NCBI GenBank assembly: GCA_009360345.1
Contig: SPDP01000004.1
Location: 186,001 to 250,000, forward strand
Length of the DNA: 64,000 nucleotides
Direction: 5' to 3'
Origin: Alcaligenaceae bacterium SAGV5
GTDB lineage: Bacteria; Pseudomonadota; Gammaproteobacteria; Burkholderiales; Burkholderiaceae_B
Shown here: one piece after another, positions 34,352 to 42,932 of the stretch
Numbering within the stretch: the stretch's first letter is position 1
How the letters are laid out: every line of letters starts with the position of its first letter
Position numbers and translations under genes: made by a program
The notes under the pieces: model-generated
Database searches by the model: none
What the model was told of the DNA's origin: nothing
Seen by the model: only the letters and a program-made list of their open reading frames with translations

Positions 34352-35863
34352 CTAGCCCTCGGCCTCGGCCAGCACCGACGCCCGCTTGCGCCGGATGGCC
34401 GGCGCAAGCGCCAGCACGATCAGCAGCGCCGTGGCGATCAGCAGCCCCAGCGAGATGGGCCGCGTCACGAATACCGAGAAATCGCCGCGCGCCACCATGA
34501 GCGTGCGCCGGAAGCTCGTCTCCATCATGGGGCCCAGCACGAAGCCCAGCAGCAGCGGCACCGGCGATATCGACAGCTTGCCGAACAGGTAGCCGGCCAC
34601 GCCGAAGCCGGCGATCAGGAACACGTCCGCCACCGAGTTCTGGATCGAATAGACGCCAACGCAGCAGAACACCAGGATGGCCGGATACAGCAGGCGGTAC
34701 GGCACCTTGAGCAGGCGCACCCATAGCCCGATCAGCGGCAGGTTCAGGACCACCAGGATCAGGTTGCCTATCCACATCGAGGCGATCAGGCCCCAGAACA
34801 GCGCGGGGTGGCTGGTCATGACCTGCGGCCCCGGCTGGATGTTGTGGATGGTCATCGCGCCCAGCATCAGCGCCATGACGGCACTGCCGGGAACCCCCAG
34901 GGTCAGCAGCGGGATGAAGTTGGTCTGCGCGGCGGCGTTGTTGGCGGCCTCGGGCGCGGCAACGCCTTCGATGGCGCCATGCCCCATTTCCGCCGACCGG
35001 GCCGACAGCTTCTTCTCCAGCGTGTAGGCCGAGAAGGCCGAGATGGTCACGCCCGCGCCCGGCAGGATGCCGAGCGCCGACCCGAGCGCGGTGCCCCGGA
35101 CGATGGAAGGCGCCATCCGCCGGACATCCTCCCGGGTGGGCATCAGGCTGGCGATGGGCGCCACGGCCGTCGTCCCGGTGGTCTTCTGCATCTCCAGGTT
35201 CGCCACGATCTCGGCCACGCCGAACAGGCCCATGGCCAGGCAGGTGAACTCGATGCCTTCCATCAGTTGCGGGATCTCGAAGGCCAGCCGCACCGTACCG
35301 CTGTTCACGTCGGTCCCGACCAGGCCGAGGATGATGCCGATGGCGATCATGCCCAACGACACGTCCAGCGACTCGGAAGACAGCGCCACGGCGCCGACCA
35401 GCCCCAGCAGCATGAGCGAAAAATACTCCGCCGGCCCGAACTTGAACGCCATCTCGGCCAGCGGCGCGGCGAACGCGGCCAGCAGCAGCACGCCGACACA
35501 GCCGGCGAAGAAGGACGCGATGGCGGCGGTGGCGAGCGCCGGACCCGCCCGGCCCTGCGTGGCCATGGCATGGCCGTCGATCAGCGTGACGGCCGACGAC
35601 GACTCGCCCGGCAGCTTCACCAGGATCGCGGTGGTCGACCCGCCGTACTGCGCGCCGTAGTAGATGCTGGCGAGCATGATGAGCGCCGACGTGGGCGGCA
35701 GCGCATAGGTGATGGGCAGCAGCATCGCGATGGTCGGCACCGGCCCCAGGCCGGGCAGGACGCCGATCAGGGTGCCCAGCAGGCAGCCCGTGAAGGCATA
35801 GGCGAGGTTCTGCCATGAAAGCGCGGTGGCGAAGCCCAGCGCCAGATGGTCCAGCAATTCCAT
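34352..35863 (-). CDS. tctA: tripartite tricarboxylate transporter large permease, TctA family
   Basis: A 503-residue permease with about twelve transmembrane helices. The two family motifs are clear: GVLPGLGPVPTIAMLLP near residue 40 and YGGSTTAILVKLPGE around residue 75, and a related second copy near GSALGILPGAGVTISAFS. It is the large membrane subunit of a secondary, Bug-dependent transporter. tctB and the receptor gene lie immediately upstream in the same operon, and a rhodanese gene precedes them. The substrate is not known, possibly a sulfur-containing carboxylate. Confidence 0.93.
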   Translation of the reverse strand: MELLDHLALGFATALSWQNLAYAFTGCLLGTLIGVLPGLGPVPTIAMLLPITYALPPTSALIMLASIYYGAQYGGSTTAILVKLPGESSSAVTLIDGHAMATQGRAGPALATAAIASFFAGCVGVLLLAAFAAPLAEMAFKFGPAEYFSLMLLGLVGAVALSSESLDVSLGMIAIGIILGLVGTDVNSGTVRLAFEIPQLMEGIEFTCLAMGLFGVAEIVANLEMQKTTGTTAVAPIASLMPTREDVRRMAPSIVRGTALGSALGILPGAGVTISAFSAYTLEKKLSARSAEMGHGAIEGVAAPEAANNAAAQTNFIPLLTLGVPGSAVMALMLGAMTIHNIQPGPQVMTSHPALFWGLIASMWIGNLILVVLNLPLIGLWVRLLKVPYRLLYPAILVFCCVGVYSIQNSVADVFLIAGFGVAGYLFGKLSISPVPLLLGFVLGPMMETSFRRTLMVARGDFSVFVTRPISLGLLIATALLIVLALAPAIRRKRASVLAEAEG

Positions 35864-35873
35864 ACGACGCTCC

Positions 35874-36332
35874 TCAATCCAGGAAGGCGGGCCACAGGCT
35901 GAACGGCAGGCCCAACCCGTAGACGAACGCGCCGACGATCAGCACCACCATCACGGCCGCGTTGGCCAGCGCGCCGCGCCAGGTGAATTCATGGCTGGCG
36001 CGGCTGGCGACGACGACCAGCGTGGCGATCGCCAGCACCAGCCCCAGGGGCTTGAGCATGATGCCGAACAGCACCACCGATCCGGTCATCCAGGACAGCG
36101 ACCGGAGATCCCAGCGCTCCAGTTTTTCGCGCGGCGCTGCCGCCGCATAGGCCCGCACGGTGATGGACAGGCCCAGCGCCGCGAGCAGGAGTCCGAGCCA
36201 GAACGGGAAATAGCCGGGCCCGATGCGCGCGGACGTGCCCATGGGATAGCCCGAGGCGAGCAGCGCCGTGCCGGCCCCGAGCAATAGGTACAGCAGGCCC
36301 GTGGCCAGCCTTTTTTCACTACGCGGATACAT
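35874..36332 (-). CDS. tctB: tripartite tricarboxylate transporter small permease, TctB family
   Basis: A 152-residue membrane protein with four predicted helices, matching the TctB family (MYPRSEKRLATGLLYLLLG start, GPGYFPFWLGLLLAALGL). It is the small membrane subunit of the TTT system. The ATG at 36332 has an AGGGG ribosome site three bases upstream; the reading frame is open further but that part is not TctB-like. tctA follows after 10 bases. Confidence 0.88.
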   Translation of the reverse strand: MYPRSEKRLATGLLYLLLGAGTALLASGYPMGTSARIGPGYFPFWLGLLLAALGLSITVRAYAAAAPREKLERWDLRSLSWMTGSVVLFGIMLKPLGLVLAIATLVVVASRASHEFTWRGALANAAVMVVLIVGAFVYGLGLPFSLWPAFLD

Positions 36333-36387
36333 GGTCCCCTCTTGGTCTTGTCGGTCGGTGCCGCGGGCGCGATGGCCCGCGCCCCGG

Positions 36388-37392
36388 TTACTGCAAGGTG
36401 ATGCGCGCGTCCTTGATGACCTTGGAATAGCGTTCCAGGTCCAGGCGGAGCGACTTGTCGAACTCGGCCGGCGTGCCGCCCGCGACGCCATACCCCATGC
36501 TCTCGACCTGCGCCTTGATGTCGGGCTGGCGCAGGATCTCCATCACGTCGCGGTTGATCTTCTCGACCACGGCCGGCGGCGTCTTGGCCGGCGCCAGGAT
36601 GCCCTGCCAGGACTCGACGTCGAAGCCGGGCACGCCGGATTCCGCCACGGTGGGCACGTCAGGCAGCGCGGAGGAGCGATAGGACGTCGTGACGGCCAGC
36701 GGCACGAGGCGTCCGGCCTTGATGAACTCGGTGACGGCGGCCATGGTGATCATGGTGGCGTCGATGTGCCCGCCCATGACATCGACCGCGGCCGGACCGC
36801 CGCCGGGATACGGGATGTAGTTGACGTCGATGCCGGTCTGCGCCTGGATCATCTCGTGCGCGATATGGGCGATGCCGCCGCTGGTCGGCAGGCCGACCGT
36901 CACCTGCCCCGGGGACTTCTTCGCCAGTGCCAGGTATTGCTGGAAGGTCTTGACGCCCAGGGTGGGACGGACCACCAGGATCTGCGGATTGGCGATGGCC
37001 CGCACCACGCCGGAGAAGTCCTTGAGCGCGTAGGGCGGCTTCTTGAGCAGCGCGGTGTTCAGCACCACCGCGTCGCTGTGCAGCAGCAGCGTGTAGCCGT
37101 CCGGCGCGGCCTTGGCCACCTGCGCGGCCCCGATCGATCCGCCGGCCCCGGTGACGTTTTCCACCACCACGGCCTGTCCCCACTTCGCATTCAGCTTCTC
37201 CGCCAGCAGGCGGGCGATCTTGTCGGTGCTGCCGCCGGCGGATACCGGCACCACCATCCTGACCGTCTTGGCCGGAAACGCGCCCGCATCGGCCGCCCGC
37301 CCCGGTCCCGCCCAGGCCACGGCCACCGCGGCGGCCAGGACCAGGGCGGACGTCGACACCTTGCCGCCCCGCTTCGTATTCTTGATCTTCAT
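36388..37392 (-). CDS. tctC: Bug-family periplasmic receptor (TctC) of the TTT transporter
   Basis: A 334-residue receptor with a basic N-terminus (MKIKNTKRGG), a signal sequence ending at GPGRAADA, and the Bug block FPAKTVRMVVPVSAGGSTDK. The mid-region YIPYPGGGPAAVDVMGGHIDA and the C-terminal LPDVPTVAESGVPGF are standard. It delivers ligand to TctA/TctB encoded downstream. The ATG at 37392 follows GAGGA with good spacing, and the rhodanese gene ends 17 bases upstream, so all four genes form one operon. Confidence 0.93.
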   Translation of the reverse strand: MKIKNTKRGGKVSTSALVLAAAVAVAWAGPGRAADAGAFPAKTVRMVVPVSAGGSTDKIARLLAEKLNAKWGQAVVVENVTGAGGSIGAAQVAKAAPDGYTLLLHSDAVVLNTALLKKPPYALKDFSGVVRAIANPQILVVRPTLGVKTFQQYLALAKKSPGQVTVGLPTSGGIAHIAHEMIQAQTGIDVNYIPYPGGGPAAVDVMGGHIDATMITMAAVTEFIKAGRLVPLAVTTSYRSSALPDVPTVAESGVPGFDVESWQGILAPAKTPPAVVEKINRDVMEILRQPDIKAQVESMGYGVAGGTPAEFDKSLRLDLERYSKVIKDARITLQ

Positions 37393-37409
37393 GCTTTCCT
37401 CCTCAGGTT

Positions 37410-38987
37410 TCATGGCGAGATGCGATATGCGCCCCGCTCTCTTGCGTCGAGTTGTCCGATCAGGCCGGTTTCCCAGGCGAGATAACGCCGGGCGGCTTCC
37501 TTGTTGCCGTCGTGCCGGTCGTGGACGAAAAAAAGAAAATCGATGCAGTCGGCGTCGGGCGGCGTGTCCGGCGTGGACGCGACGTCCAGCCCCGCGGCCC
37601 GCCACTGGGCAACGGACGCGACCAACGCACGCGCGCCGGCGCGGACCTCGTCCGGCAGCTCGCCCGCGGCCAGCGCGGCCAGCTCGGCGCTGGCGGCCAC
37701 GAACACCAGCCCGCCCGCCTGCGCCTGGCCCGCCATGCGCGGACGGATGACCCAGCGCGCGCCCACGATATGCGCCTGGCGGTAGGCCATGCTGGGACGG
37801 ACATCCAGGATCTGCACGTCGCCCGCGGCCAGCAGCCCGGCCACCTCCTCGGGGCTGACCAGCGGCAGGCCGGGCACGGCGGTGGCCGGCACCGGCGGCG
37901 GCAGTCCTGCGCGCGCGCCGGCCCATTCCTGCGCGGGCAGCACATGGACGTCATGCCCCATCTGGGCCAGCCAGCTCGCCACCACCCGCGCGCGGATGCC
38001 GTCGTCGTCCGTCACCACCAGCCGGGCGCCCTTGACCCCCACGTACAGATCCGTGCCCTGCAGGAGCTGTCCACCCGGCGCGTGCTGTGCCCCGGGCAGC
38101 GAGCCCGCGGCGAACTCCTCGCCGGTGCGCACGTCCAGCAGGAACGTGCTGCGGTCCGCCTGGCGCATCCACCCGGCCAGCGTCGCGGCATCGACGTCGG
38201 CGACACCGTGCCGGCCCGCCAGTTCGCGCGCCTGGTCCCGCCGCGCCTGCAATGCCGGCTCGGCCGCCGCCACCTGCGGATAGCGCCTGTCGTTGCCATG
38301 CTCCAGCGCCAGGTCGTTCAGGTACCAGCCCTGCGTGCCGTTCTCCAGCGCGTAGACCGGATTCGGGATGCCCATGTTGATCAGGGTCTGCGCGCCGATG
38401 ATGCTGCGGGTACGGCCGGCGCAATTGACCACGACGGGCGTGGTCTCGTCCGGCACCAGCGCGTGGATGCGCAGCGCCAGCTCGCCGTTGGGGCAGCAGA
38501 CCGCGCCCGGAATGTTCATCTTGCGGAACTCGTCCAGCGGACGGCCGTCCAGCACCACCACCGCTTCCCCGCGCGCCCGCATGGCGGCCAGTTCCGGCGC
38601 CTGGAGACGAGGCGTGTGGTAGGCATGCTCCACCAGTTCGCCGAAGGTCTTGGACGGCAGGTGCACGCCCTGGAACATCCCGTAGCCCTCGTCCTTCCAG
38701 GCGGCCGCGCCCCCCCGCAGCACGTGCGCGTGGCGGTAGCCCAGCGCCTCCAGCCTCGCCGCCGCGCGTTCAGCCACGCCATCGCCATCGTCCAGCAGCA
38801 CGATGGGAACGGTCTTGCGCGGCACCAGGCGCTCGGCGTCCAGCTCCAGCCTGCTGTAGGGGACCGACACGACGTAGAAAGGATGCGCTTCGCCGTACTG
38901 CCCATGCTCTCGCACGTCCAGGAAGGCGATCTCGCCGCCTTCGTCCAGCCATTGTTTCGCTTGCCCTGCGGTGATGGTTTTGCTCAT
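37410..38987 (-). CDS. four-domain rhodanese (sulfurtransferase) protein
   Basis: A 525-residue protein built of four rhodanese domains: about residues 5-120 (ITAGQAKQWLDEGG...FLDVRE), 125-235 (VVVLDGRPLDEF), 260-370 (FLLDVRTGEEF) and 385-490 (VQILDVRPSMAY). Only the second domain keeps an active-site cysteine, in NCAGRTRS; the matching loops of the other three have LDDGDG, TDDDG and AASAE. Rhodaneses move sulfane sulfur to thiol or cyanide acceptors. First gene of a probable operon with a TTT transporter, which hints at import and desulfuration of a thio-carboxylate. The ATG at 38987 is used; an in-frame start at 39041 is weaker. Confidence 0.87.
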   Translation of the reverse strand: MSKTITAGQAKQWLDEGGEIAFLDVREHGQYGEAHPFYVVSVPYSRLELDAERLVPRKTVPIVLLDDGDGVAERAAARLEALGYRHAHVLRGGAAAWKDEGYGMFQGVHLPSKTFGELVEHAYHTPRLQAPELAAMRARGEAVVVLDGRPLDEFRKMNIPGAVCCPNGELALRIHALVPDETTPVVVNCAGRTRSIIGAQTLINMGIPNPVYALENGTQGWYLNDLALEHGNDRRYPQVAAAEPALQARRDQARELAGRHGVADVDAATLAGWMRQADRSTFLLDVRTGEEFAAGSLPGAQHAPGGQLLQGTDLYVGVKGARLVVTDDDGIRARVVASWLAQMGHDVHVLPAQEWAGARAGLPPPVPATAVPGLPLVSPEEVAGLLAAGDVQILDVRPSMAYRQAHIVGARWVIRPRMAGQAQAGGLVFVAASAELAALAAGELPDEVRAGARALVASVAQWRAAGLDVASTPDTPPDADCIDFLFFVHDRHDGNKEAARRYLAWETGLIGQLDARERGAYRISP

Positions 38988-39041
38988 GGGAGATATCTGT
39001 GGATGAGACCGGCCGCTACGGCGTCCGGCCTGGGATGACAT

Positions 39042-39055
39042 CGATAAAACTATCG
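39042..39055. promoter_or_regulatory. short palindrome in rhodanese-LysR intergenic region
   Basis: CGATA-AAAC-TATCG, within the 165-base divergent region between the rhodanese operon and its LysR gene; it starts 55 bases upstream of the rhodanese ATG (38987). The size fits a LysR half-site pair, but it is short and may be chance. Confidence 0.35.
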
Positions 39056-39135
39056 TTGAAACTTATAATTTCATTGGCCGATCCACAGTCTATTTAGCAG
39101 AACCTCCCAGCACAATTTAGAAATCGACCCTCAAA

Positions 39136-39154
39136 ATATAAGCATCTCTTATAT
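39136..39154. promoter_or_regulatory. inverted repeat over the LysR start codon
   Basis: ATATAAG-CATCT-CTTATAT, perfect 7-base arms, whose right arm includes the first two bases of the ATG at 39153. No Shine-Dalgarno sequence is visible here. It could be an autoregulatory site or an RNA hairpin that occludes the start. Confidence 0.4.
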
Positions 39155-40031
39155 GAAGAACTTCGACCTGACACAGCTGCGCACGCTGGTGGCGATCGCG
39201 GAGCACGAGACCTACGTCGCGGCCGCCGAAAAGACGCACCGCACGCAGGCGGCGCTGACCCAGCAGATGCAGCGCCTGGAAGCCCAGGCGGGCGTCCCGC
39301 TGTTCGAGAAGGCGGGCCGCTACCGGCGCCTCACGGCGCACGGGCGCAGGCTGCTGGACTACGCCAAGCACATGATCGCCATCAACGACGAAGCCTGGCG
39401 GGCCCTGAAAGACCGGGAACTGACAGGTTCGCTGCGCGTGGGCTCGCCGCAGGACGTGGCGGACAGCATCCTGCCGCCGCTGCTGGCGAACATCGCGCGC
39501 CTTTCCCCCAGGCTGCAAATGGAGATCCACGTGGGCCGCAGCCCGTTCCTGATGGAGTCGCTGCGGGTGGGGGAACTGGACCTGACGGTCTCGACGCGCG
39601 AGGACCCCGCGCTGGAAGGCATGGTGCTGCGCACCTCGCCCACGGTCTGGCTATGCGCCGCGGACTACGTCTTCGAACCCGGCAAGCCGGTGCCGCTGAT
39701 CATCGCGGACGAGCACAGCCTGTATCGGCGCCTCGCACTCACCGCGCTCGATACGGCCCGGATGTCGTGGCGCACGGCCTACCTCGCGCCGCACATGATA
39801 GGGATCAAGGCGGCGATACGGGCGGGCCTGGGCATCACCGCCCGCTCGGTGGAACTACTCGGGCCCGACATGCGGGTACTGAGCGAGAAAGACGGCCTGC
39901 CCCGGCTGCCCGACGTGAGCTACTACCTCTGGATGCGTCCGGATTCGCTGAACCCGGTGCTGCGCCAGGTCTACGACGGGTTGAAGTCGACCTTGCGGCC
40001 GCTGGACCTGCGCGGCGGAAGCGGCGCCTAG
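39153..40031 (+). CDS. LysR-family transcriptional regulator
   Basis: A 292-residue LysR regulator. The N-terminal winged helix includes LVAIAEHETYVAAAEKTHRTQAAL, and the C-terminal effector domain is of normal length. It is divergent from the rhodanese-TTT operon, the usual arrangement for a regulator and its target. It resembles the LysR at 9724 in the helix-turn-helix (KTHRTQAALTQQMQRLEAQ versus ETHRTQAAVTLAMQGLEAQ), suggesting paralogues. The last four bases overlap the convergent LysR gene. Confidence 0.9.
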   Translation: MKNFDLTQLRTLVAIAEHETYVAAAEKTHRTQAALTQQMQRLEAQAGVPLFEKAGRYRRLTAHGRRLLDYAKHMIAINDEAWRALKDRELTGSLRVGSPQDVADSILPPLLANIARLSPRLQMEIHVGRSPFLMESLRVGELDLTVSTREDPALEGMVLRTSPTVWLCAADYVFEPGKPVPLIIADEHSLYRRLALTALDTARMSWRTAYLAPHMIGIKAAIRAGLGITARSVELLGPDMRVLSEKDGLPRLPDVSYYLWMRPDSLNPVLRQVYDGLKSTLRPLDLRGGSGA

Positions 40032-40948
40032 AGAATGTCCATGCCCGCGAGTTCGCCACGCGCGATTTCCACGAAGGCTTCGGCGGCCGGCGAAAGGCTT
40101 CGTCCCCGTTTGTGCACCAGCGAAAAATCCATGGGCACCCGCGGGCCGACCAGCCGGCAGCGCGTCAGATTCTCGTAGTGCATGCGCCCCGCCAGCGCCG
40201 ACGCCCAGATCGAAACGCCCAGCCCGCTGGCCGCCATCCAGAATGCCGAGGACAGGAAGTTGACCTCGTGCACGACGTTGAGCGCGATGCCGGCACTGGC
40301 CGCGGCCGCCTCCATCCGGCCGCGCATGCCATAGGCCAGCCCCTGCCGCACGGCGATGACCGGCTCCTTGGCGAGTTCACGCCAACGCACCTGGCGGCGG
40401 CCCGCCAACGGATGGTCCGTCGCGCATACCAGGCACAGATGATCGCGCAGCAGCAACCGGGATACCAACAAGGCGTCCTCGCGCTCCGGCGTACCGATGC
40501 CGAAATCCACGGGCTCGGACGATACCCTGGCCAGGAACTGATCCGGCGCACAATCGTCAAGCACCAGTTGCACGCCGGGATAGGCGTCACGAAACCGCCG
40601 CACCACGCCCGGCATCAGGACGCTGCCCACGGTGGCGGTGACGGCGACGTGGACGCGGCCGATGCGGCGGTCGCCCAGGTCCTCCATCCGCGTACCGAGC
40701 CACGCCACGTCGCCCAGTATGCGCTCGGCCCTCTCGATGATTTCCTGGGCGGCCTGGGTCGGCACCAGCGAGCGCGAGGTGCGGTCGAACAACCGCAGGT
40801 TCAACGTGGATTCCATCTGCCTGAGCATGGTACTGACGGCCGACTCGGTCACGGAAAGGCGGCTTGCGGCGGTCGCGAGCTTGCCCAGGCGGTAGACGGC
40901 GACGAAAGCCCGCAGTTGCCGCAGGCTCAACTGGGTCTCGATGCTCAT
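40028..40948 (-). CDS. LysR-family transcriptional regulator
   Basis: A 306-residue LysR regulator with N-terminal LRQLRAFVAVYRLGKLATAA, helix-turn-helix RLSVTESAVSTMLRQMESTL and a full effector domain. It is convergent with the LysR gene to its left and divergent from the aldolase-Bug-dehydrogenase cluster to its right across 146 bases, so that cluster is its likely target. The inducer is unknown. Confidence 0.9.
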   Translation of the reverse strand: MSIETQLSLRQLRAFVAVYRLGKLATAASRLSVTESAVSTMLRQMESTLNLRLFDRTSRSLVPTQAAQEIIERAERILGDVAWLGTRMEDLGDRRIGRVHVAVTATVGSVLMPGVVRRFRDAYPGVQLVLDDCAPDQFLARVSSEPVDFGIGTPEREDALLVSRLLLRDHLCLVCATDHPLAGRRQVRWRELAKEPVIAVRQGLAYGMRGRMEAAAASAGIALNVVHEVNFLSSAFWMAASGLGVSIWASALAGRMHYENLTRCRLVGPRVPMDFSLVHKRGRSLSPAAEAFVEIARGELAGMDIL

Positions 40949-41094
40949 TCAGATTTTTCTCAAGTTTCGAACAGAATGTTTTGATTGGCTTTGGCACGGC
41001 CAGGCGATTCAATGTGCGCAGAGCGGCGAGGCGGAAATACTCTACCCCAAGCGCGGCCTCCGTGCCTCTCCATATTGAACACGTTCAGGAATTC

Positions 41095-41886
41095 ATGCAG
41101 ACCGATCTTTCCACCCCTTCCCGCCCCGGGCCGCGCACCGAAGAATGGCAGATGCGCGTGGACCTGGCCGCCTGTTACCGGCTCCATGCCCACTACGGGT
41201 GGACCGATCTCATCTATACGCATATCTCGGCGCGCGTACCGGGTGCCGAGGAACACTTTCTGCTCAACCCCTTCGGCCTGATGTTCGATGAGGTCCGCGC
41301 TTCCAACCTCGTCAAGATCGACATCGACGGCAACGTCGTGGAACCCACGCGGCATCCCATCCATCGTGCCGGGTTCGTCATCCACAGCGCGGTCCATGCC
41401 GCGCGCCCGGATGCGCGCTGCGTCATCCACGCCCATACCCGGGCCGGCATGGCCGTATCGGCGATGAAGTGCGGGCTCCTGCCGCTGACCCAGCACGCCA
41501 TGCTGTTCCACGGCAAGGTCGCCTACCACGACAGCGAGGGGCTGGCCAACCAGCTATCCGAACGCGAACGCCTGACCGCCGACCTGGGCGACAAGCCGGT
41601 CATGATATTGCGCAACCACGGCACGCTGGTGGCCGGCGCAAGCATCGGCCAGGCCTTCGCGATGATGTGGCATCTGGAAATGGCGATGCAGGCCCAGGTC
41701 GATGCCCTGGCCAGCGGCCAGGAACTGACCCTTCCCGAAGCCGCCCTGGCCGACAGGATTTCCTCGGCCGGCTTCCGTCCCCCCGGCACGGTGCGCTCGG
41801 ATGGAACCGTCAGCCCCCTGGGCAATCTCGAATGGCCCGCGCTTTTGCGCATGCTGGACCGCAAGGATCCGTCCTATCGCACTTGA
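41095..41886 (+). CDS. class II aldolase/adducin-domain protein
   Basis: A 263-residue class II aldolase/adducin-family protein. The metal-binding histidines are visible in CVIHAHTRAGMAV and in ILRNHGTLVAG; YTHISARVPG and HFLLNPFGLMFDE match the N-terminal sugar/phosphate-binding region. Members cleave or epimerise sugar phosphates, but many in Burkholderiales clusters act on hydroxyacids or have no known substrate. ATG at 41095 after AGGA. First gene of a three-gene cluster with a Bug receptor and a hydroxyacid dehydrogenase. Confidence 0.87.
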   Translation: MQTDLSTPSRPGPRTEEWQMRVDLAACYRLHAHYGWTDLIYTHISARVPGAEEHFLLNPFGLMFDEVRASNLVKIDIDGNVVEPTRHPIHRAGFVIHSAVHAARPDARCVIHAHTRAGMAVSAMKCGLLPLTQHAMLFHGKVAYHDSEGLANQLSERERLTADLGDKPVMILRNHGTLVAGASIGQAFAMMWHLEMAMQAQVDALASGQELTLPEAALADRISSAGFRPPGTVRSDGTVSPLGNLEWPALLRMLDRKDPSYRT

Positions 41887-41956
41887 CCCGCCACCGGCGC
41901 GAGCCGGCCCCATGACAAAACGCAGCGCGGCAAACGCCGCGCGCAAGGAGACAGGC

Positions 41957-42928
41957 ATGTTCCATCGTTGCCGCAATCTGTTCGCCGGCATGGCCGCCGC
42001 GCTGGCCCTGGCGGCCGGGCCCGCCCACGCTTATCCCGACAAGCCGATACGCATCATCATTCCTTACGCGCCGGGAGGCGGCGCGGATGGCTTGTCGCGC
42101 CTGCTCGCCCAGCGCTTGGAAAAAACCCTGGGCCAGGCCGTGCTGGTCGAATCGCGCGCCGGCGGCAACACCGTGATTGCCGCGCAGGCAGTCGCGCGGG
42201 CCGCCCCCGATGGCTACACGCTGCTGATGACCGGCGGATCGACCATGTCCCTGATCCCGCTTACCAGCAAGCAGGTGCCCTACGATGTTCGGACCGACTT
42301 CGCCCCTATCAGCATGCTGTCCAAGGGCCCGTACCTGCTGTGCGTATCGGCCGAACTCGGCGCCAGTACGCTGGACGAGGTGCTCGCGATGGCGCGGGCC
42401 AGGCCGGGCGCGCTGTCGTATGCATCCAATGCCATCGGCGGCTCCGCCCATCTCGGCATGGAACTGCTCGCCCAGCGGGCCGACGTGAAACTCAACCACG
42501 TGCCCTACAAGGGCTTCGCGCCCGCCATCGCCGACGTGGTGTCGGGACGCACGCCGCTGGCCATGCTGGACCAGGCCGCGCTGGGTGGATTCGGCAAGTC
42601 GGGCCGCATCAAGGTGCTGGCCGCCACGTCGCTGCAACGTTCCAGCATGTACCCGGACGTGCCGACCCTGGCCGAACTGGGCTTCCCCGGCTATGAGCTG
42701 GAGACCTGGTTCGCGCTCTACGCCCCCGCGCGCACGCCGAACGCGATCATCGAAAAACTCGGCGGCGAGATCCGGACGTGGCTGGCAACGCCGGAAGCCC
42801 GGCAGGCGCTGGCCGCGCTCGGCCAGGAAGCCGCGCCGTCCACCGCCGACGCCGTGCGCGCCCGCATAGAAAGCGAACAGCGATCCTACGGGCCGTTGAT
42901 CTCGGCAGCGAAGATCAGCACGGACTGA
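41957..42928 (+). CDS. Bug-family periplasmic solute receptor
   Basis: A 323-residue receptor with a signal peptide (LFAGMAAALALAAGPAHA) followed by YPDKPIRIIIPYAPGGGADG, then VLVESRAGGNTVIAAQAV and the C-terminal YPDVPTLAELGFPGYE. The ATG at 41957 has a perfect AAGGAG seven bases before it. It lies between the aldolase and dehydrogenase genes with no TctA/TctB nearby, so its permease must be elsewhere or it acts as a sensor. Ligand likely related to the substrate of the neighbouring enzymes. Confidence 0.92.
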   Translation: MFHRCRNLFAGMAAALALAAGPAHAYPDKPIRIIIPYAPGGGADGLSRLLAQRLEKTLGQAVLVESRAGGNTVIAAQAVARAAPDGYTLLMTGGSTMSLIPLTSKQVPYDVRTDFAPISMLSKGPYLLCVSAELGASTLDEVLAMARARPGALSYASNAIGGSAHLGMELLAQRADVKLNHVPYKGFAPAIADVVSGRTPLAMLDQAALGGFGKSGRIKVLAATSLQRSSMYPDVPTLAELGFPGYELETWFALYAPARTPNAIIEKLGGEIRTWLATPEARQALAALGQEAAPSTADAVRARIESEQRSYGPLISAAKISTD

Positions 42929-42932
42929 CACC

